Shown here: positions 1 to 11,599 of the stretch, piece by piece
Numbering within the stretch: position 1 is the stretch's first letter
Layout of the letters: each line of letters opens with the position of its first letter
NCBI GenBank assembly: GCA_020073605.1
Contig: JAIQEW010000013.1
Location: 36,329-100,328, forward strand
Reading direction: 5' to 3'
DNA from: Terriglobia bacterium
Lineage (GTDB): Bacteria > Acidobacteriota > Terriglobia > Acidiferrales > UBA7541
Length of the DNA: 64,000 nucleotides
Translations under genes and position numbers: made by a program
Notes under the pieces: model-generated
What the model was told of the DNA's origin: nothing
Seen by the model: the letters and a program-made list of their open reading frames with translations, nothing else
The model's database searches: none

Positions 1-925
1 CAATCGCATACGCAGCCCAATCAACGCGATCGTACAAATAGTTGGCAAGGGGCCATCCGGCAGCAAGCGCCGCCGGGATTGTAATCGAAATAACGACATA
101 CTTGGCCGGCGGCCAATGGAAACTTCGTCGCAGCACTCTTCTGACATTCGTTCCGATCGCCACCACAATTAATACAAATATTGACATCGTATCGATCGCA
201 TCGACGGCCCATTCCAGATAATCCAGATGCGACTTCACGAAATCGGTGGCCGAAAACCGGAGCGCAATTGAATAAAGGAAACCGAACAGAAAAATGGCCA
301 GAGGAACGAAAGAGATCATTATCCAGACGAACCGCATCGTCCGGCGCTGTTCATCCTCCTCAAGCTCGCCGGCAAAGGGCGCCACGCTTCCCGCGTATAG
401 ACTAAGCGGCAACGTTGCTCGCCCCATGCGAAGCATCACGAAGAAGACGGCGACAAGAAGGAATCCGAGCGCCGCAATCCAAAATCCCACGCCGAAATCC
501 ATCACAAAGCTCTTGAGATTATCTAGATGCCAAAAATACGCCTTGTCCGTAGCCTGCGCGATGACACTTACCTGCCCGTCGGGTCCGACAATCCAGGAAG
601 CTCCGAATACGGTTATCGTCGCGAATACAATGGCTGTAGGCAGGAAGACGACATAGAACGGAAAGTGACCGCGCCTACTCCGGCGCACGAAACAGAGGTA
701 ATAGCCTGCTGCGCCCGCCACCACGAGCAGTCTCGTTACTAGTCTCGCGCCGATCCACCACAAATTAGATTCCGCGGCGTGAGGAAGCGGGCCTGACCAC
801 CACCGAAGGTTGGCCGAGACAAAAAGCAATGTTGAACCGACCAGCATCAGCCACTGTGCGGGCTCAGCCGGCAGAACACCCCGGACGAAACCGCCAGCGC
901 GCCTCCAGAGACTCTGTGACGACAT
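1..925 (-). CDS. Multi-pass membrane protein, C-terminus beyond the window edge
   Basis: I translated the minus strand from the ATG at 923-925. The frame stays open to base 1, so about 308 residues are visible and the C-terminus is missing. The protein starts MSSQSLWRRA and has about seven hydrophobic segments separated by short basic loops, so it is an integral membrane protein. A polar loop with an acidic stretch (GELEEDEQRR) sits between segments four and five. I recognise no family motif. It reads in the same direction as ligA, upstream of which it does not lie; the gap to the ligA stop is about 70 bases. The function is unknown. Confidence 0.7.
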   Translation of the reverse strand, partial: MSSQSLWRRAGGFVRGVLPAEPAQWLMLVGSTLLFVSANLRWWSGPLPHAAESNLWWIGARLVTRLLVVAGAAGYYLCFVRRSRRGHFPFYVVFLPTAIVFATITVFGASWIVGPDGQVSVIAQATDKAYFWHLDNLKSFVMDFGVGFWIAALGFLLVAVFFVMLRMGRATLPLSLYAGSVAPFAGELEEDEQRRTMRFVWIMISFVPLAIFLFGFLYSIALRFSATDFVKSHLDYLEWAVDAIDTMSIFVLIVVAIGTNVRRVLRRSFHWPPAKYVVISITIPAALAAGWPLANYLYDRVDWAAYAI

Positions 926-994
926 ATTGGCGCGGATTATGTCCTAGTTAACCGAGCTAGCACTACGCCTTTTTGACGATAGCCGGGCGCACCG

Positions 995-3028
<2,034 letters not shown>

Positions 3029-3081
3029 TCAAATGTCGCCGGTATTATACAATGGCTGTTTGTTTGGATACGCCGTCGCCC

Positions 3082-4023
3082 ATGCCACACGAAATCACGG
3101 ACGCGCTTCTCATCTACAACCCCACGAGCGGGCGCAATCGCCATCGCCGCTTCTCGGAAATCGAGCGAGGTGTGCGCATTCTGAAGGACGCGGGCATCAC
3201 GGCGGAGCTCGCGCCGACGACCGGGCCCGGCTCAGCGACACAGATTGCGCGGCAGGCCGTCGAACACCGCCGGGGCATGGTGATTGCCTGCGGCGGCGAC
3301 GGCACGATCAATGAGGTCGTCAACGGACTGGCCGAGAGTCAGGTGCCTATGGCCGTACTGCCGGCCGGCACCGCCAACATACTCGCCAAAGAGCTTGAGA
3401 TTCCGTGGGACATCCCGCACGCCGCGCGGCTGATTCCCGGCGCGACGATTCGGCGGATCGCGCTGGGCATCGCTTATCCCGTCAACGGAAACGGCGGCGG
3501 TGCAATCCCTCACAAGGGCCGCTATTTTCTTTCCGTCGCCGGCGCCGGACCCGACGGCGCTATCGTCAACGGCGTGCACGGAGGCTTGAAGAAGAGCGCG
3601 GGAATTCTCGCCTACTGGGTCGAGGGCTTTCGGCAGGTTTTCCAATACGGTTTCCCCGAAATCACCGTGAGATCCGGCGGACAAGAGCGAAAGGCGACGC
3701 TGCTTGTCGCGGGGCGAACGGCGCACTATGGCGGTCCGTTCAAGATCACGACGGGCGCCAGTCTTTTCGAGGACTCGTTCGAGTTCCTGACAAATTCAAA
3801 GCGCAGCCGCCTTGGGTATCTCGCGTGCCTGCCGGCGCTTTGGCTGGGCACGCTCCGCGCGATGGAAGGAATCGACGCGTGGAAGGCGACGGAGACGATC
3901 TGCGAATCCGCTGGGCCCGATCCCGTGTTCGCGCAGGTTGATGGCGAGCCCATCGGAGCGCTGCCGATCGCGTTCCGGATCGTTTCGGACGCTCTATCGA
4001 TTCTCACGCCGGCGGCGCAGTAG
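3082..4023 (+). CDS. Diacylglycerol/sphingosine kinase-family lipid kinase (DAGKc domain)
   Basis: This is a cytosolic or membrane-associated lipid kinase of the DAGKc/YegS family, about 313 residues. The nucleotide-binding signature GGDGT is at 71-75 and LPAGTAN at 93-99, both typical of the family. The C-terminal lobe has the usual beta-rich fold ending in a VDGEP segment. I chose ATG 3082, just before the family-typical LLIYNPTSG start. ATG 3052 is also in frame, but a TATTAT -10-like box at 3043-3048 leaves almost no leader for it. Members phosphorylate diacylglycerol, phosphatidylglycerol or other lipids, and the substrate cannot be told here. Confidence 0.88.
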   Translation: MPHEITDALLIYNPTSGRNRHRRFSEIERGVRILKDAGITAELAPTTGPGSATQIARQAVEHRRGMVIACGGDGTINEVVNGLAESQVPMAVLPAGTANILAKELEIPWDIPHAARLIPGATIRRIALGIAYPVNGNGGGAIPHKGRYFLSVAGAGPDGAIVNGVHGGLKKSAGILAYWVEGFRQVFQYGFPEITVRSGGQERKATLLVAGRTAHYGGPFKITTGASLFEDSFEFLTNSKRSRLGYLACLPALWLGTLRAMEGIDAWKATETICESAGPDPVFAQVDGEPIGALPIAFRIVSDALSILTPAAQ

Positions 4024-4050
4024 ATCAGATTCTCGCAACAGCACAAAGCC

Positions 4051-5085
4051 GTGGAACCCTTCACGCACGCATTTACGTCGCTCGCTCTTGCCCGCGCCGG
4101 GCAGAAGCACCTGCCGCGTTTCGGCACAGCCATGCTCGTGGTTTCCGGTATCGCGCCCGATCTCGACTACGCGAGCTATGTCGGCGGCGCGAGCGCCTTC
4201 ATGCGATTTCACCGCACGGCGCTGCACTCCGTCGCCGGGTCGGCATTGATGGCCTGCGCGATTGCCGGTGCATTCTGCGCGCTCGACAAAAGACTGCCTC
4301 AGAAAAACACGGGACGGGCAAGAGCCTCCGCGCCACTCGCGTTCGGTCCCGCATTGGCTGTATGCGCCGTCGGCGCGGCCTCCCATACTCTGCTCGACCT
4401 CGTGAGCGGCGTAGGTGTGCAACTGCTGTGGCCCTTCCGGGCGCATTGGTCTGCGGGGAACCTCGCCAACGATTTCGACCTGTGGATTCTTCTCGTGCTT
4501 GTGGCGGGGCTTCTGCTGCCACTTCTGTTTCACTTGATCAGCGAAGAAGTAGGCGAACGCAAGAAAGGGCCGGGCGGCGCCCGCGCGGCCGTCGTCACTC
4601 TGCTGCTGCTGACCGCCTACCTGGGCGGGCGCGCCTATCTGCACAACCAGGCGATCGGCCTGCTTCTCTCGCGCGAATATCATGGCCGCGTCCCGCTTGA
4701 GGCTGGAGCGTTTCCCGAATCGTCCGCGCCGTTTGACTGGCGCGGCCTTGTGGTGACGGACAACACGATCGAAGAAGTGGAGGTTCCGCTCGGTCCGGGC
4801 GACGAATTCAGCCCCGACCGCAGCCTCACGCACTACAAGCCGGTAGACTCCCCGGCTCTGAATGTTGGCGAAAAGACGGCGGCGGCCGCGCGCTTTCTCA
4901 CGTACGCCCAATTCCCTCTCGCGAGCGTGCAGCGTCTTGAAGCCGGCTACCGCATCGAAGTGAGCGACCTGCGCTTCGCGTCCGGCGACACCGAGCCGGC
5001 CAACATCTTCGTGCGCGTCGATCTCGATAGCGAGCTTCAGGTCCGGCGCGAAGCCTATCTCTTCGCGTCCTCCCCAAATCCCTAG
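4051..5085 (+). CDS. Membrane-bound metal-dependent hydrolase, YdjM type
   Basis: The 344-residue protein starts with GTG. Its N-terminus matches the YdjM/DUF457 family: FTHAF near the start, then APDLDY and FHRTALHS, which supply the conserved His and Asp residues thought to bind metal. Four or five hydrophobic segments follow (about 70-200), then a soluble C-terminal part of about 130 residues. The family is called a metal-dependent hydrolase from sequence, and its physiological substrate is generally unknown. It follows the lipid kinase by 27 bases and may be co-transcribed. It converges on the DedA-type gene, with only 7 bases between them. Confidence 0.82.
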   Translation: MEPFTHAFTSLALARAGQKHLPRFGTAMLVVSGIAPDLDYASYVGGASAFMRFHRTALHSVAGSALMACAIAGAFCALDKRLPQKNTGRARASAPLAFGPALAVCAVGAASHTLLDLVSGVGVQLLWPFRAHWSAGNLANDFDLWILLVLVAGLLLPLLFHLISEEVGERKKGPGGARAAVVTLLLLTAYLGGRAYLHNQAIGLLLSREYHGRVPLEAGAFPESSAPFDWRGLVVTDNTIEEVEVPLGPGDEFSPDRSLTHYKPVDSPALNVGEKTAAAARFLTYAQFPLASVQRLEAGYRIEVSDLRFASGDTEPANIFVRVDLDSELQVRREAYLFASSPNP

Positions 5086-5092
5086 GCGCGCC

Positions 5093-5692
5093 TCACTTAT
5101 TTTCGGCAGAGCCGCCGAACAGAAGCCGGCTGATCAAGTAGATCGACAAGAGAGTCGTAAGGATCGAGAGAGCAAACCCGATCTTGTGGGCAATCAGGAA
5201 AGCTAAGACAGCCTCTCCATAGTGCACCGCGAGAATTCCTTCCACCGAATAGTGCAGCCCGCGGCCGAGAAGCAGCGCCAGGACGAACGTCCGCAGCGGA
5301 ACCTGGAACACTCCCTCGGCAAGGACGAACACCTTGAACGGAAACGGCGGCGGCAGGAGGCTCGGGACAAAAGCGCTCAGGAACGCGTGCCTCTCAACCC
5401 ATCGCTTCACTCGCGCGGCGCCGCCGCCTCCGTGGCGGCGCAGATACGCTTCGCCGCCCTTTTTCGCCAGCAGGTAGAGCCAGATGCAGCCCGCGAGCGA
5501 GCCGAGCGCCGCCATCGCGGCGTAGTAGGGCATCCGCGCCGGCTTTTGGATCGAGAGATCGATCACGAGCGTGTCGGGAATGAACGGGAAACTGAGCACC
5601 GAGGAATCGAGGAACGTGACGATGAAAAGCCCGCCTCCTCCCATCACCGCGACGATGGCTTGCAGCCAGTGGGGCAACTTGACGTGGTCCAT
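5093..5692 (-). CDS. DedA/VTT-domain membrane protein
   Basis: The 199-residue inner-membrane protein begins MDHVKLPHWL. It has the SNARE-associated (VTT) architecture: a hydrophobic N-terminal hairpin with the F-P-F-I-P-D re-entrant motif, a basic central loop (about 85-105), a second re-entrant segment with PLLPPPFPFK, and two C-terminal helices. Family members act in undecaprenyl-phosphate or phospholipid translocation and membrane homeostasis. The longer upstream open frame is ignored because it is Arg-rich and does not fit the family. It is divergent from the helicase gene. Confidence 0.85.
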   Translation of the reverse strand: MDHVKLPHWLQAIVAVMGGGGLFIVTFLDSSVLSFPFIPDTLVIDLSIQKPARMPYYAAMAALGSLAGCIWLYLLAKKGGEAYLRRHGGGGAARVKRWVERHAFLSAFVPSLLPPPFPFKVFVLAEGVFQVPLRTFVLALLLGRGLHYSVEGILAVHYGEAVLAFLIAHKIGFALSILTTLLSIYLISRLLFGGSAENK

Positions 5693-5770
5693 CTCGCGCG
5701 GAGGCTCCGATGAAATCGATCGATTGTAGCAGAGTTTCCAGCGCCGCCCCGGCGCGTGTAGGCGGCAAAA

Positions 5771-5799
5771 TTGCTCATTCGCACGCGGTCGGCTAGAAT
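5771..5799 (+). promoter_or_regulatory. Sigma-70-type promoter of the UvrD/PcrA helicase gene
   Basis: A -35 box TTGCTC (5771-5776) and a -10 box TAGAAT (5794-5799) are separated by exactly 17 bases. Transcription would start near 5806. This makes ATG 5824 a better start than the in-frame TTG at 5806, which would lie at the transcript end. Confidence 0.6.
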
Positions 5800-5823
5800 T
5801 CGTGCTTGAGCAATTCTCCCCAG

Positions 5824-8034
5824 ATGACTTCACTCCTCGACGGCTTGAACGAACGCCAACGCGAAGCCGTGCTTGCAACCGAAGGTCCGGTGCTCGTCCT
5901 GGCAGGCGCCGGGACGGGCAAGACGCGCGTGATCACGTATCGTGTGGCGCATCTCGTCGAGCAAGGCGTGCCGCCCGGCGCGATCCTCGCCGTCACGTTC
6001 ACCAACAAAGCCGCCGGCGTTATGAAGGAGCGAATCCAGGATCTCCTGCGCGCCGCTGGCCGCGATTCGTCGGACGTCTGGGTTTCGACGTTTCACTCTT
6101 TCTGCGCGCGCCTGCTGCGCCGCGAAGCGCATCATCTCGGGCTTCCGCGCGACTTCGCGATCTACGATGACGACGACCAGACCGCGGCCGTGAAGCGCGC
6201 CCTGCTGGAGCTCGGCCTTTCGACCGAGGACTACCCGCCGCGCAGCCTCCGGGCGCAGATCAGCCATGCGAAGAATCACGGCATCTCTCCGGACGAGATG
6301 GAATCCCAGGCCAAGCAGATGCGCGATCGCGGCCGAGAGGACGCGGCGAACGTCTTTCGCGCCTACGGAGAAATTCTTCGCAAGGCCGCCGCGCTCGATT
6401 TTGACGACCTGCTGCTCCGCGCCGTCGAGCTGCTCCGCGACCATCCGGACGTGCGCTCAGCATGGAGCGCGCGCTTTCAGTATCTGATGGTCGATGAATT
6501 TCAGGACACGAATCGCGCGCAAGAAGAGCTCGTGCGGCTCCTCGCCGGCGCTCACAAAAACGTCTGCGTCGTCGGCGACGAAGACCAGTCGATCTACGGA
6601 TGGCGCGGCGCGCGCGCCGGAAACCTGAAGCGCTTTACCGAGGACTTTCCCGGCGCGAAAATCATCCGCCTCGAAGAGAACTACCGCTCCACGCAAACGA
6701 TTCTCGATGCGGCGGCGGCAGTGGTGAAGAACAACTCCGACCGGCTCGGCAAGAATTTGCAGGCCACGCTCGGCTCGGGCAGCCTCTTGCGCTTTTTCGA
6801 GGCGCCTGATTCCATCGCGGAGGCGGAGTTCGTCTGCGGAGAGCTTTCGTCGCTCGTGCGCGGCGATCCCAATGCCCGCGTCGCCGTCCTGTACCGCACG
6901 GGGGCTCAGTCGCGCTCATTTGAAGAGGTCCTGCGCCGTCTCGGGATCCGCTATCGCGTAGTGGGTGGGTTCAGCTTCTACGAGCGCGCCGAGGTGCGGA
7001 ACGCACTCGCCTACGTTCGACTGCTATTTCATCCCGAAGACAACGTCCGTCTGTTGCGCGTCCTGAACGTCCCGCCTCGCGGAATCGGGGCCACAACGGT
7101 CGCCGCGCTTGAGGCGCGCGCGAAAGAGGCCGGCAAATCTCTCTGGGATACGATTCGCGCGGGAGAAATCTCGACGGGAAAGAAGATTGCAGGCGCTCTG
7201 AACGGTTTCCACGAATTGATTGAAACTCTTCAAGAAGAATGCCGCGAGCTGCCGCCCGCGCAGATCATCGAGCGCGTCCTCGACAAGTCCGGTTATCTCG
7301 ATTGGATCGAGCAGCAGGACAATCTCGAGCACACCTCGCGCGCGGAGAACCTGCGGGAGCTCTCCAACGCCATGGCCGAGGCAACCGAGCAGGGCCAGAC
7401 GCTGGAAGATCTGCTCGACCACGCGGCGCTGGTGAGCGACGCGGATGAATACGAAGAAGATGTCCCGGTCTCGCTGATGACGCTGCACAGCGCCAAAGGC
7501 CTGGAATTCGACGCCGTGTTCCTCGCCGGACTCGAGGAGGGCCTGCTGCCCCACGGGCGCTCGCTCGATACGCCCGCGGAGGTCGAAGAGGAACGGCGGC
7601 TTTTCTACGTCGGCATGACGCGCGCCAAGCAGTCGCTCGCCCTTTCGCGGGCGATCTACCGGCGCAGTTACGGCGAAGACCGCTTGCGCGCTTCCCTTCC
7701 CTCGCGCTTCCTGGCCGAAATTCCAAGCGATTTGATCGAGGCTGCTGCCGGTTCGCAATCCGAGCCGGGCGAAACGCGCCGCTACGAATCCGACCCGGAA
7801 TTCTCTGAAGATTACGCCTACCGGCGCCGTAAAACTCCCTACGGACGCTCCGCGCCCGCGGCTCGCGCGTCGAAAGACCCTCTCGTCGGCAAGCGTGTGC
7901 GCCACTCGAAATTCGGGATCGGCACGATCATCGGCGTTGAAGGCGATGGCGAAGATCGCAGGCTCACCGTCAGCTTCCAGGATCACGGCCCCAAGAAACT
8001 GCTTGAGCGCTACGCAAATCTCCAGCTCGCCTGA
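5824..8034 (+). CDS. pcrA: ATP-dependent DNA helicase UvrD/PcrA
   Basis: This is a superfamily 1A 3'-5' DNA helicase for repair and replication restart, about 736 residues. Visible motifs in order are the Q-motif (LNERQREAV), Walker A (AGAGTGKT, about 28-35), FTNKAA, STFHSF, DEFQDTN, GDEDQSIYGWRGA, EENYRST, TLHSAKGLEF, and VGMTRAK. The C-terminal 50 residues form the Tudor-like domain known from PcrA (KRVRHSKFGIGTI), which contacts RNA polymerase in other bacteria. The symbol pcrA is used because of this tail; uvrD would be equally acceptable. It stands alone behind its own promoter. Confidence 0.95.
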   Translation: MTSLLDGLNERQREAVLATEGPVLVLAGAGTGKTRVITYRVAHLVEQGVPPGAILAVTFTNKAAGVMKERIQDLLRAAGRDSSDVWVSTFHSFCARLLRREAHHLGLPRDFAIYDDDDQTAAVKRALLELGLSTEDYPPRSLRAQISHAKNHGISPDEMESQAKQMRDRGREDAANVFRAYGEILRKAAALDFDDLLLRAVELLRDHPDVRSAWSARFQYLMVDEFQDTNRAQEELVRLLAGAHKNVCVVGDEDQSIYGWRGARAGNLKRFTEDFPGAKIIRLEENYRSTQTILDAAAAVVKNNSDRLGKNLQATLGSGSLLRFFEAPDSIAEAEFVCGELSSLVRGDPNARVAVLYRTGAQSRSFEEVLRRLGIRYRVVGGFSFYERAEVRNALAYVRLLFHPEDNVRLLRVLNVPPRGIGATTVAALEARAKEAGKSLWDTIRAGEISTGKKIAGALNGFHELIETLQEECRELPPAQIIERVLDKSGYLDWIEQQDNLEHTSRAENLRELSNAMAEATEQGQTLEDLLDHAALVSDADEYEEDVPVSLMTLHSAKGLEFDAVFLAGLEEGLLPHGRSLDTPAEVEEERRLFYVGMTRAKQSLALSRAIYRRSYGEDRLRASLPSRFLAEIPSDLIEAAAGSQSEPGETRRYESDPEFSEDYAYRRRKTPYGRSAPAARASKDPLVGKRVRHSKFGIGTIIGVEGDGEDRRLTVSFQDHGPKKLLERYANLQLA

Positions 8035-8078
8035 GCCCGCTCAGACTCTCGCGTGTCCTTACGGACAGGTTGCGCCGA

Positions 8079-9686
8079 ATGCGTGCGCAAGGTAGAGTTT
8101 TCCCAGCCGCACGGGGCAGGTGGCGATTGGACCCACAGCTCTTCCGCACCAAGAACATCGACCAGCTCATTTCCGACGCAGATAGGCCGGAAAAGCGGCT
8201 CAGGAAATCGCTCGGCTGGTTGAGCCTGACCTCGCTCGGCATCGGCGCGGTGATCGGCTCCGGAATCTTCACGGTGATCGGCACGGCCATTGCCGGCCAG
8301 AAGCTCCAAGTTAAGTCTGTGCTGAACGCTCCCCTGCTCGAATACCTGATCTATCATTCCGCATCGTTCGGCAGGCCGGGCGCAGGACCGGCCATTGCAC
8401 TTTCGTTCGCTCTGGTGGGCGTGGTGTGCTGTTTTGCGGCGTTGTGCTATGCGGAACTCGCGGCCATGATTCCCATCGCGGGGAGCGCCTACACGTACAC
8501 CTACGCCACGATGGGCGAGCTCATCGCCTGGATCATCGGCTGGGACCTGATCCTCGAATATGCCGTATCCAACATGGCCGTGAGCGTGGGCTTCTCCGCG
8601 CACGTGGTCGATCTGTTCGATTGGTTCGGCTTTCATCCGAGCCTGCGCTGGATCACTCCCGCGTATCTACCCGGCGGGCTCAGCGATTTTGCAGGCAACA
8701 CGCTGTACGATCCGGGCTGGCATTTCGGTTTTAACTGGCCCGCGTTTGTAATCGTGATGCTGCTCACCATAATTCTCGTCCGCGGAATTAAGGAATCGGC
8801 GAACACCAACAACGTGATGGTTCTGCTCAAGATCATGGCCATCCTCATTTTCATCGGATTCGCCGCGCGCTTCATCCATCCGGCCAACTGGCACCCGTTT
8901 GCTCCGAATGGCTGGCCGGGCATCCTCACGGGCGGATCGATCATCTTCTTTACGTATATCGGCTTCGACTCGGTTTCGACCGCCGCCGAAGAGTGCCGCA
9001 ATCCGCAGCGCGACCTGCCGATCGGGATCATCGCCACACTGGTGATCTGCTCGGTGCTGTATATCGGAGTCGTGGTCGTTCTGACGGGCCTCGTTCCCTG
9101 GCAATCGCTCGTGGACGATGCGGCGCCGGTGGTGAACACGATGAAGCGGCTGCATTTTGGCGATGTCCGCCTGGCAGTGCTGATAGGCGCGCTAATGGGC
9201 ATGATCTCTTCGTTGCTGGTTTTTCAATTGGGGCAGGCGCGCGTGTGGTTCGCGATGTCGCGCGACGGCCTTTTGCCCGGCATTTTCAGCAGGGTCCATC
9301 ACCACTACCGCACGCCTGATTTCTCCACGTGGGTCGCGGGATTCGTCGTGGCTATTCCGGCCGGCCTGCTTGATATTGGCACTCTTGCCGACCTTTCGAA
9401 TATCGGCACGCTCTTCGCCTTCGCGCTCGTGGCCGGCGGTGTGCTCATCCTCCGCTTCCGCGAGCCGGACCGTCCGCGGGCGTTCCGCGCCCCCGGGGGA
9501 TTGCTTGCGCCGGTGGTGACGATCTTGACGTGCTTGCTGCTGATGGCCGGACTGCCTATCATGAACTGGATCAGGTTTTTCGTTTGGCTCGTGATCGGAC
9601 TGTTCGTGTATTACTTCTATAGCCGCAAGCACAGCGAGCTCGCGACTGCGAAACTAGAGGCCGCCGCCAAGGGAGGATCCCGCTGA
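8079..9686 (+). CDS. APC-superfamily cationic amino-acid permease (CAT type)
   Basis: This inner-membrane amino-acid transporter of the APC superfamily has about 535 residues and 12-14 transmembrane helices. The N-terminal FRTKNIDQLI and the first-helix motif GIGAVIGSGIF match the CAT/YfnA branch, as does GFDSVSTAAEE in the sixth-helix region. Typical CAT proteins begin close to LFRTK, so a later start such as the TTG before GACCCACAG, preceded by a G-rich stretch, is possible. The substrate is unknown, though cationic or branched amino acids are usual. Its stop codon overlaps the start of the next gene (TGATG), so the two are probably translated together. Confidence 0.9.
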   Translation: MRAQGRVFPAARGRWRLDPQLFRTKNIDQLISDADRPEKRLRKSLGWLSLTSLGIGAVIGSGIFTVIGTAIAGQKLQVKSVLNAPLLEYLIYHSASFGRPGAGPAIALSFALVGVVCCFAALCYAELAAMIPIAGSAYTYTYATMGELIAWIIGWDLILEYAVSNMAVSVGFSAHVVDLFDWFGFHPSLRWITPAYLPGGLSDFAGNTLYDPGWHFGFNWPAFVIVMLLTIILVRGIKESANTNNVMVLLKIMAILIFIGFAARFIHPANWHPFAPNGWPGILTGGSIIFFTYIGFDSVSTAAEECRNPQRDLPIGIIATLVICSVLYIGVVVVLTGLVPWQSLVDDAAPVVNTMKRLHFGDVRLAVLIGALMGMISSLLVFQLGQARVWFAMSRDGLLPGIFSRVHHHYRTPDFSTWVAGFVVAIPAGLLDIGTLADLSNIGTLFAFALVAGGVLILRFREPDRPRAFRAPGGLLAPVVTILTCLLLMAGLPIMNWIRFFVWLVIGLFVYYFYSRKHSELATAKLEAAAKGGSR

Positions 9687-10522
9687 TGCGCCGCCGCGTT
9701 CTTGCCGGGCTTGCTCTCCTGGTGATTCTGCTCCTGGCGACCCCGTCGTCTTTCGGGTGGGGCGAAAACGGGGAGCGCATGATCGTGGACAAGGCGGTGG
9801 ATACTCTCCCGGATGAAATCCGGCCGTTCTTCCAGGCCAATCGCCAGTTTCTCATCCAACACGTCACCGATCCCGTTGAGTCCGAGACGAGAAACCCGGG
9901 GGAGCAGCGCAACAGTTTCATCCAGCTCGATCGCTACGGACAGTTCCCGTTCGCGGCGCTTCCCCGCACGTACACGGCGGCGATGACGAAATTCGGGCGG
10001 CACACCCTCGAATCGCGCGGCCTGCTTCCCTGGCAGGTCGGGCTTTACAGCAAGAAGCTCACCGACGCGCTTCGCGCGCGCAACTGGGACGACGCCAAGC
10101 TTTCGGCCGCGATTCTCGCCCACTACGTCGCCGCGGCGCACGATCCCTTCAGGTCCACGATGAACAACGACGGCGCGCTTTCGAACCAGCCGGGTGTCGA
10201 CGAACGCTTCAGCTACGGCCTCGTGGAACGGTATCAACGGTTCTTTTTCCTGAAGCCGAACGAAGCCACTTTCATCCGTGATCCCACCGACCATGCGTTC
10301 GATATGTCGCTCAGCGCGCACTCCTGGCTCGAAAACATTCTCCTCGCCGACCGCCGCGCCCACGAAGGACTCTCGGGCTACAAAGACGACTATTACGACC
10401 GCTTCTACGCCCAGGCAGGTGCGGTCCTGATCCGCCAGCTCTCCGACGCCTCAACCGACCTCGGATCGTATTGGATGACCGCATGGATCAACGCGGGCCG
10501 TCCGCAGTTGCCGGCGTACTGA
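9686..10522 (+). CDS. Exported zinc-dependent phospholipase C / S1-P1 nuclease-fold protein
   Basis: The 278-residue protein has a clear signal peptide (Arg-rich start, hydrophobic core, cleavage before WGENG). The mature N-terminal Trp is typical of the zinc phospholipase C / S1-P1 nuclease fold, where it helps bind the zinc cluster. Further His and Asp candidates lie in AHYVAAAHDPFR (about 148-160). Members cleave phospholipids or nucleic acids outside the inner membrane. It overlaps the permease gene by one base and precedes the adenosine-deaminase-family gene by 6 bases, so the three may form one operon. The exact substrate is not visible. Confidence 0.72.
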   Translation: MRRRVLAGLALLVILLLATPSSFGWGENGERMIVDKAVDTLPDEIRPFFQANRQFLIQHVTDPVESETRNPGEQRNSFIQLDRYGQFPFAALPRTYTAAMTKFGRHTLESRGLLPWQVGLYSKKLTDALRARNWDDAKLSAAILAHYVAAAHDPFRSTMNNDGALSNQPGVDERFSYGLVERYQRFFFLKPNEATFIRDPTDHAFDMSLSAHSWLENILLADRRAHEGLSGYKDDYYDRFYAQAGAVLIRQLSDASTDLGSYWMTAWINAGRPQLPAY

Positions 10523-10528
10523 ACGAAC

Positions 10529-11575
10529 GTGGCAACCCAAGCGACGCGACAACCGACTATCCTCGACGCTCTTCCCAAGGCGGAGCTGCACCTGCACCTG
10601 GAAGGATCGATCCGGCCGGAGACGGCTGTGGAGCTGGCGGCCCGCCATGGCGTCGATCTCACGCCGGAACAGGTCGCCGCGCGCTATCGCTACGCAGACT
10701 TCGCCGGATTCATCGAAGCCTTCAAGTGGGTCACTTCCTTCTTGCGCGATCCGGAAGACTACGCGCACATCACGCGAAAGCTTCTCGAGGAACTGATCAA
10801 CCAGAATGTTGTGTACGCCGAGATCACGATCTCAGCCGGCGTGATGCTCCGTCGAATGCAGAGTGTGGAGGCGAATTTCGCTGCCATCCGGGAAGCAGCC
10901 GAGAGCGTGGTTTTCCGGCGGATTCGAACAACGTGGCTCTTCGACGCAGTGCGGCAGTTCGGAGCGGACGCTGTGATGGAGACGGCGCGGTGGGCTTCCA
11001 AGCTGCACCGCTCGGGCGTGACCGCCTTCGGTATGGGCGGCGATGAACTGGTGTTCCCAACGGCCAATTTTCGCCCTGCGTTCGACCTGGCGCGCAGCGA
11101 GGGACTGCGCATTGTGTGTCACGCCGGCGAATTCGGCGGCCCCGAATCGGTGCGTGAAGCGGTCGAGATACTCGGCGCCGAACGAATCGGCCACGGCATC
11201 GCCCTGATGCACGATCCGCAGCTGGCCCAGTCGCTCGCGTTGCGGCGCGTTGTGCTCGAAAACTGCCCCACGAGCAATCTGGCCACCGGCGCGCTCGCGA
11301 AGCAGACGGGGAAGGCGGACGCGTCGCTCGCGGATCACCCGCTCAAGAAACTCCTCGAGCTGGGCTCGCTCGTCACGCTCTCAACCGACGACCCGGGAAT
11401 GTTCCACACGGATCTGCTGACGGAATACTCCCATGCCGCGTCGCTCGGCCTCTCCAAAGAGCAGCTTTTTCAGCTTGCGGAGCAGGGTTTCAACGCCGCC
11501 TTCTTGCCGCCGATCGAAAAGCGCCAGTTGCTCGAGGACTTTCGTGCGGCAGCGAAATCGGCAGGCCTGTTATAA
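10529..11575 (+). CDS. Adenosine deaminase-family aminohydrolase
   Basis: This is a zinc-dependent purine deaminase of the ADA family, 348 residues, with a GTG start. Metal and catalytic motifs are complete: HLHLEGS (His21, His23), CHAGEFGG (zinc His and catalytic Glu), ERIGHG, and STDDPGMF near 288 (zinc and catalytic Asp). The G-G-D-E motif near 175 is also present. The family includes adenosine deaminase, adenine deaminase and 6-aminodeoxyfutalosine deaminase of the futalosine menaquinone route, and the sequence alone does not decide between them. It lies between an exported hydrolase and purS. Confidence 0.88.
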   Translation: MATQATRQPTILDALPKAELHLHLEGSIRPETAVELAARHGVDLTPEQVAARYRYADFAGFIEAFKWVTSFLRDPEDYAHITRKLLEELINQNVVYAEITISAGVMLRRMQSVEANFAAIREAAESVVFRRIRTTWLFDAVRQFGADAVMETARWASKLHRSGVTAFGMGGDELVFPTANFRPAFDLARSEGLRIVCHAGEFGGPESVREAVEILGAERIGHGIALMHDPQLAQSLALRRVVLENCPTSNLATGALAKQTGKADASLADHPLKKLLELGSLVTLSTDDPGMFHTDLLTEYSHAASLGLSKEQLFQLAEQGFNAAFLPPIEKRQLLEDFRAAAKSAGLL

Positions 11576-11599
11576 TCAGTCGGCCTCACAGGGAAAAAG

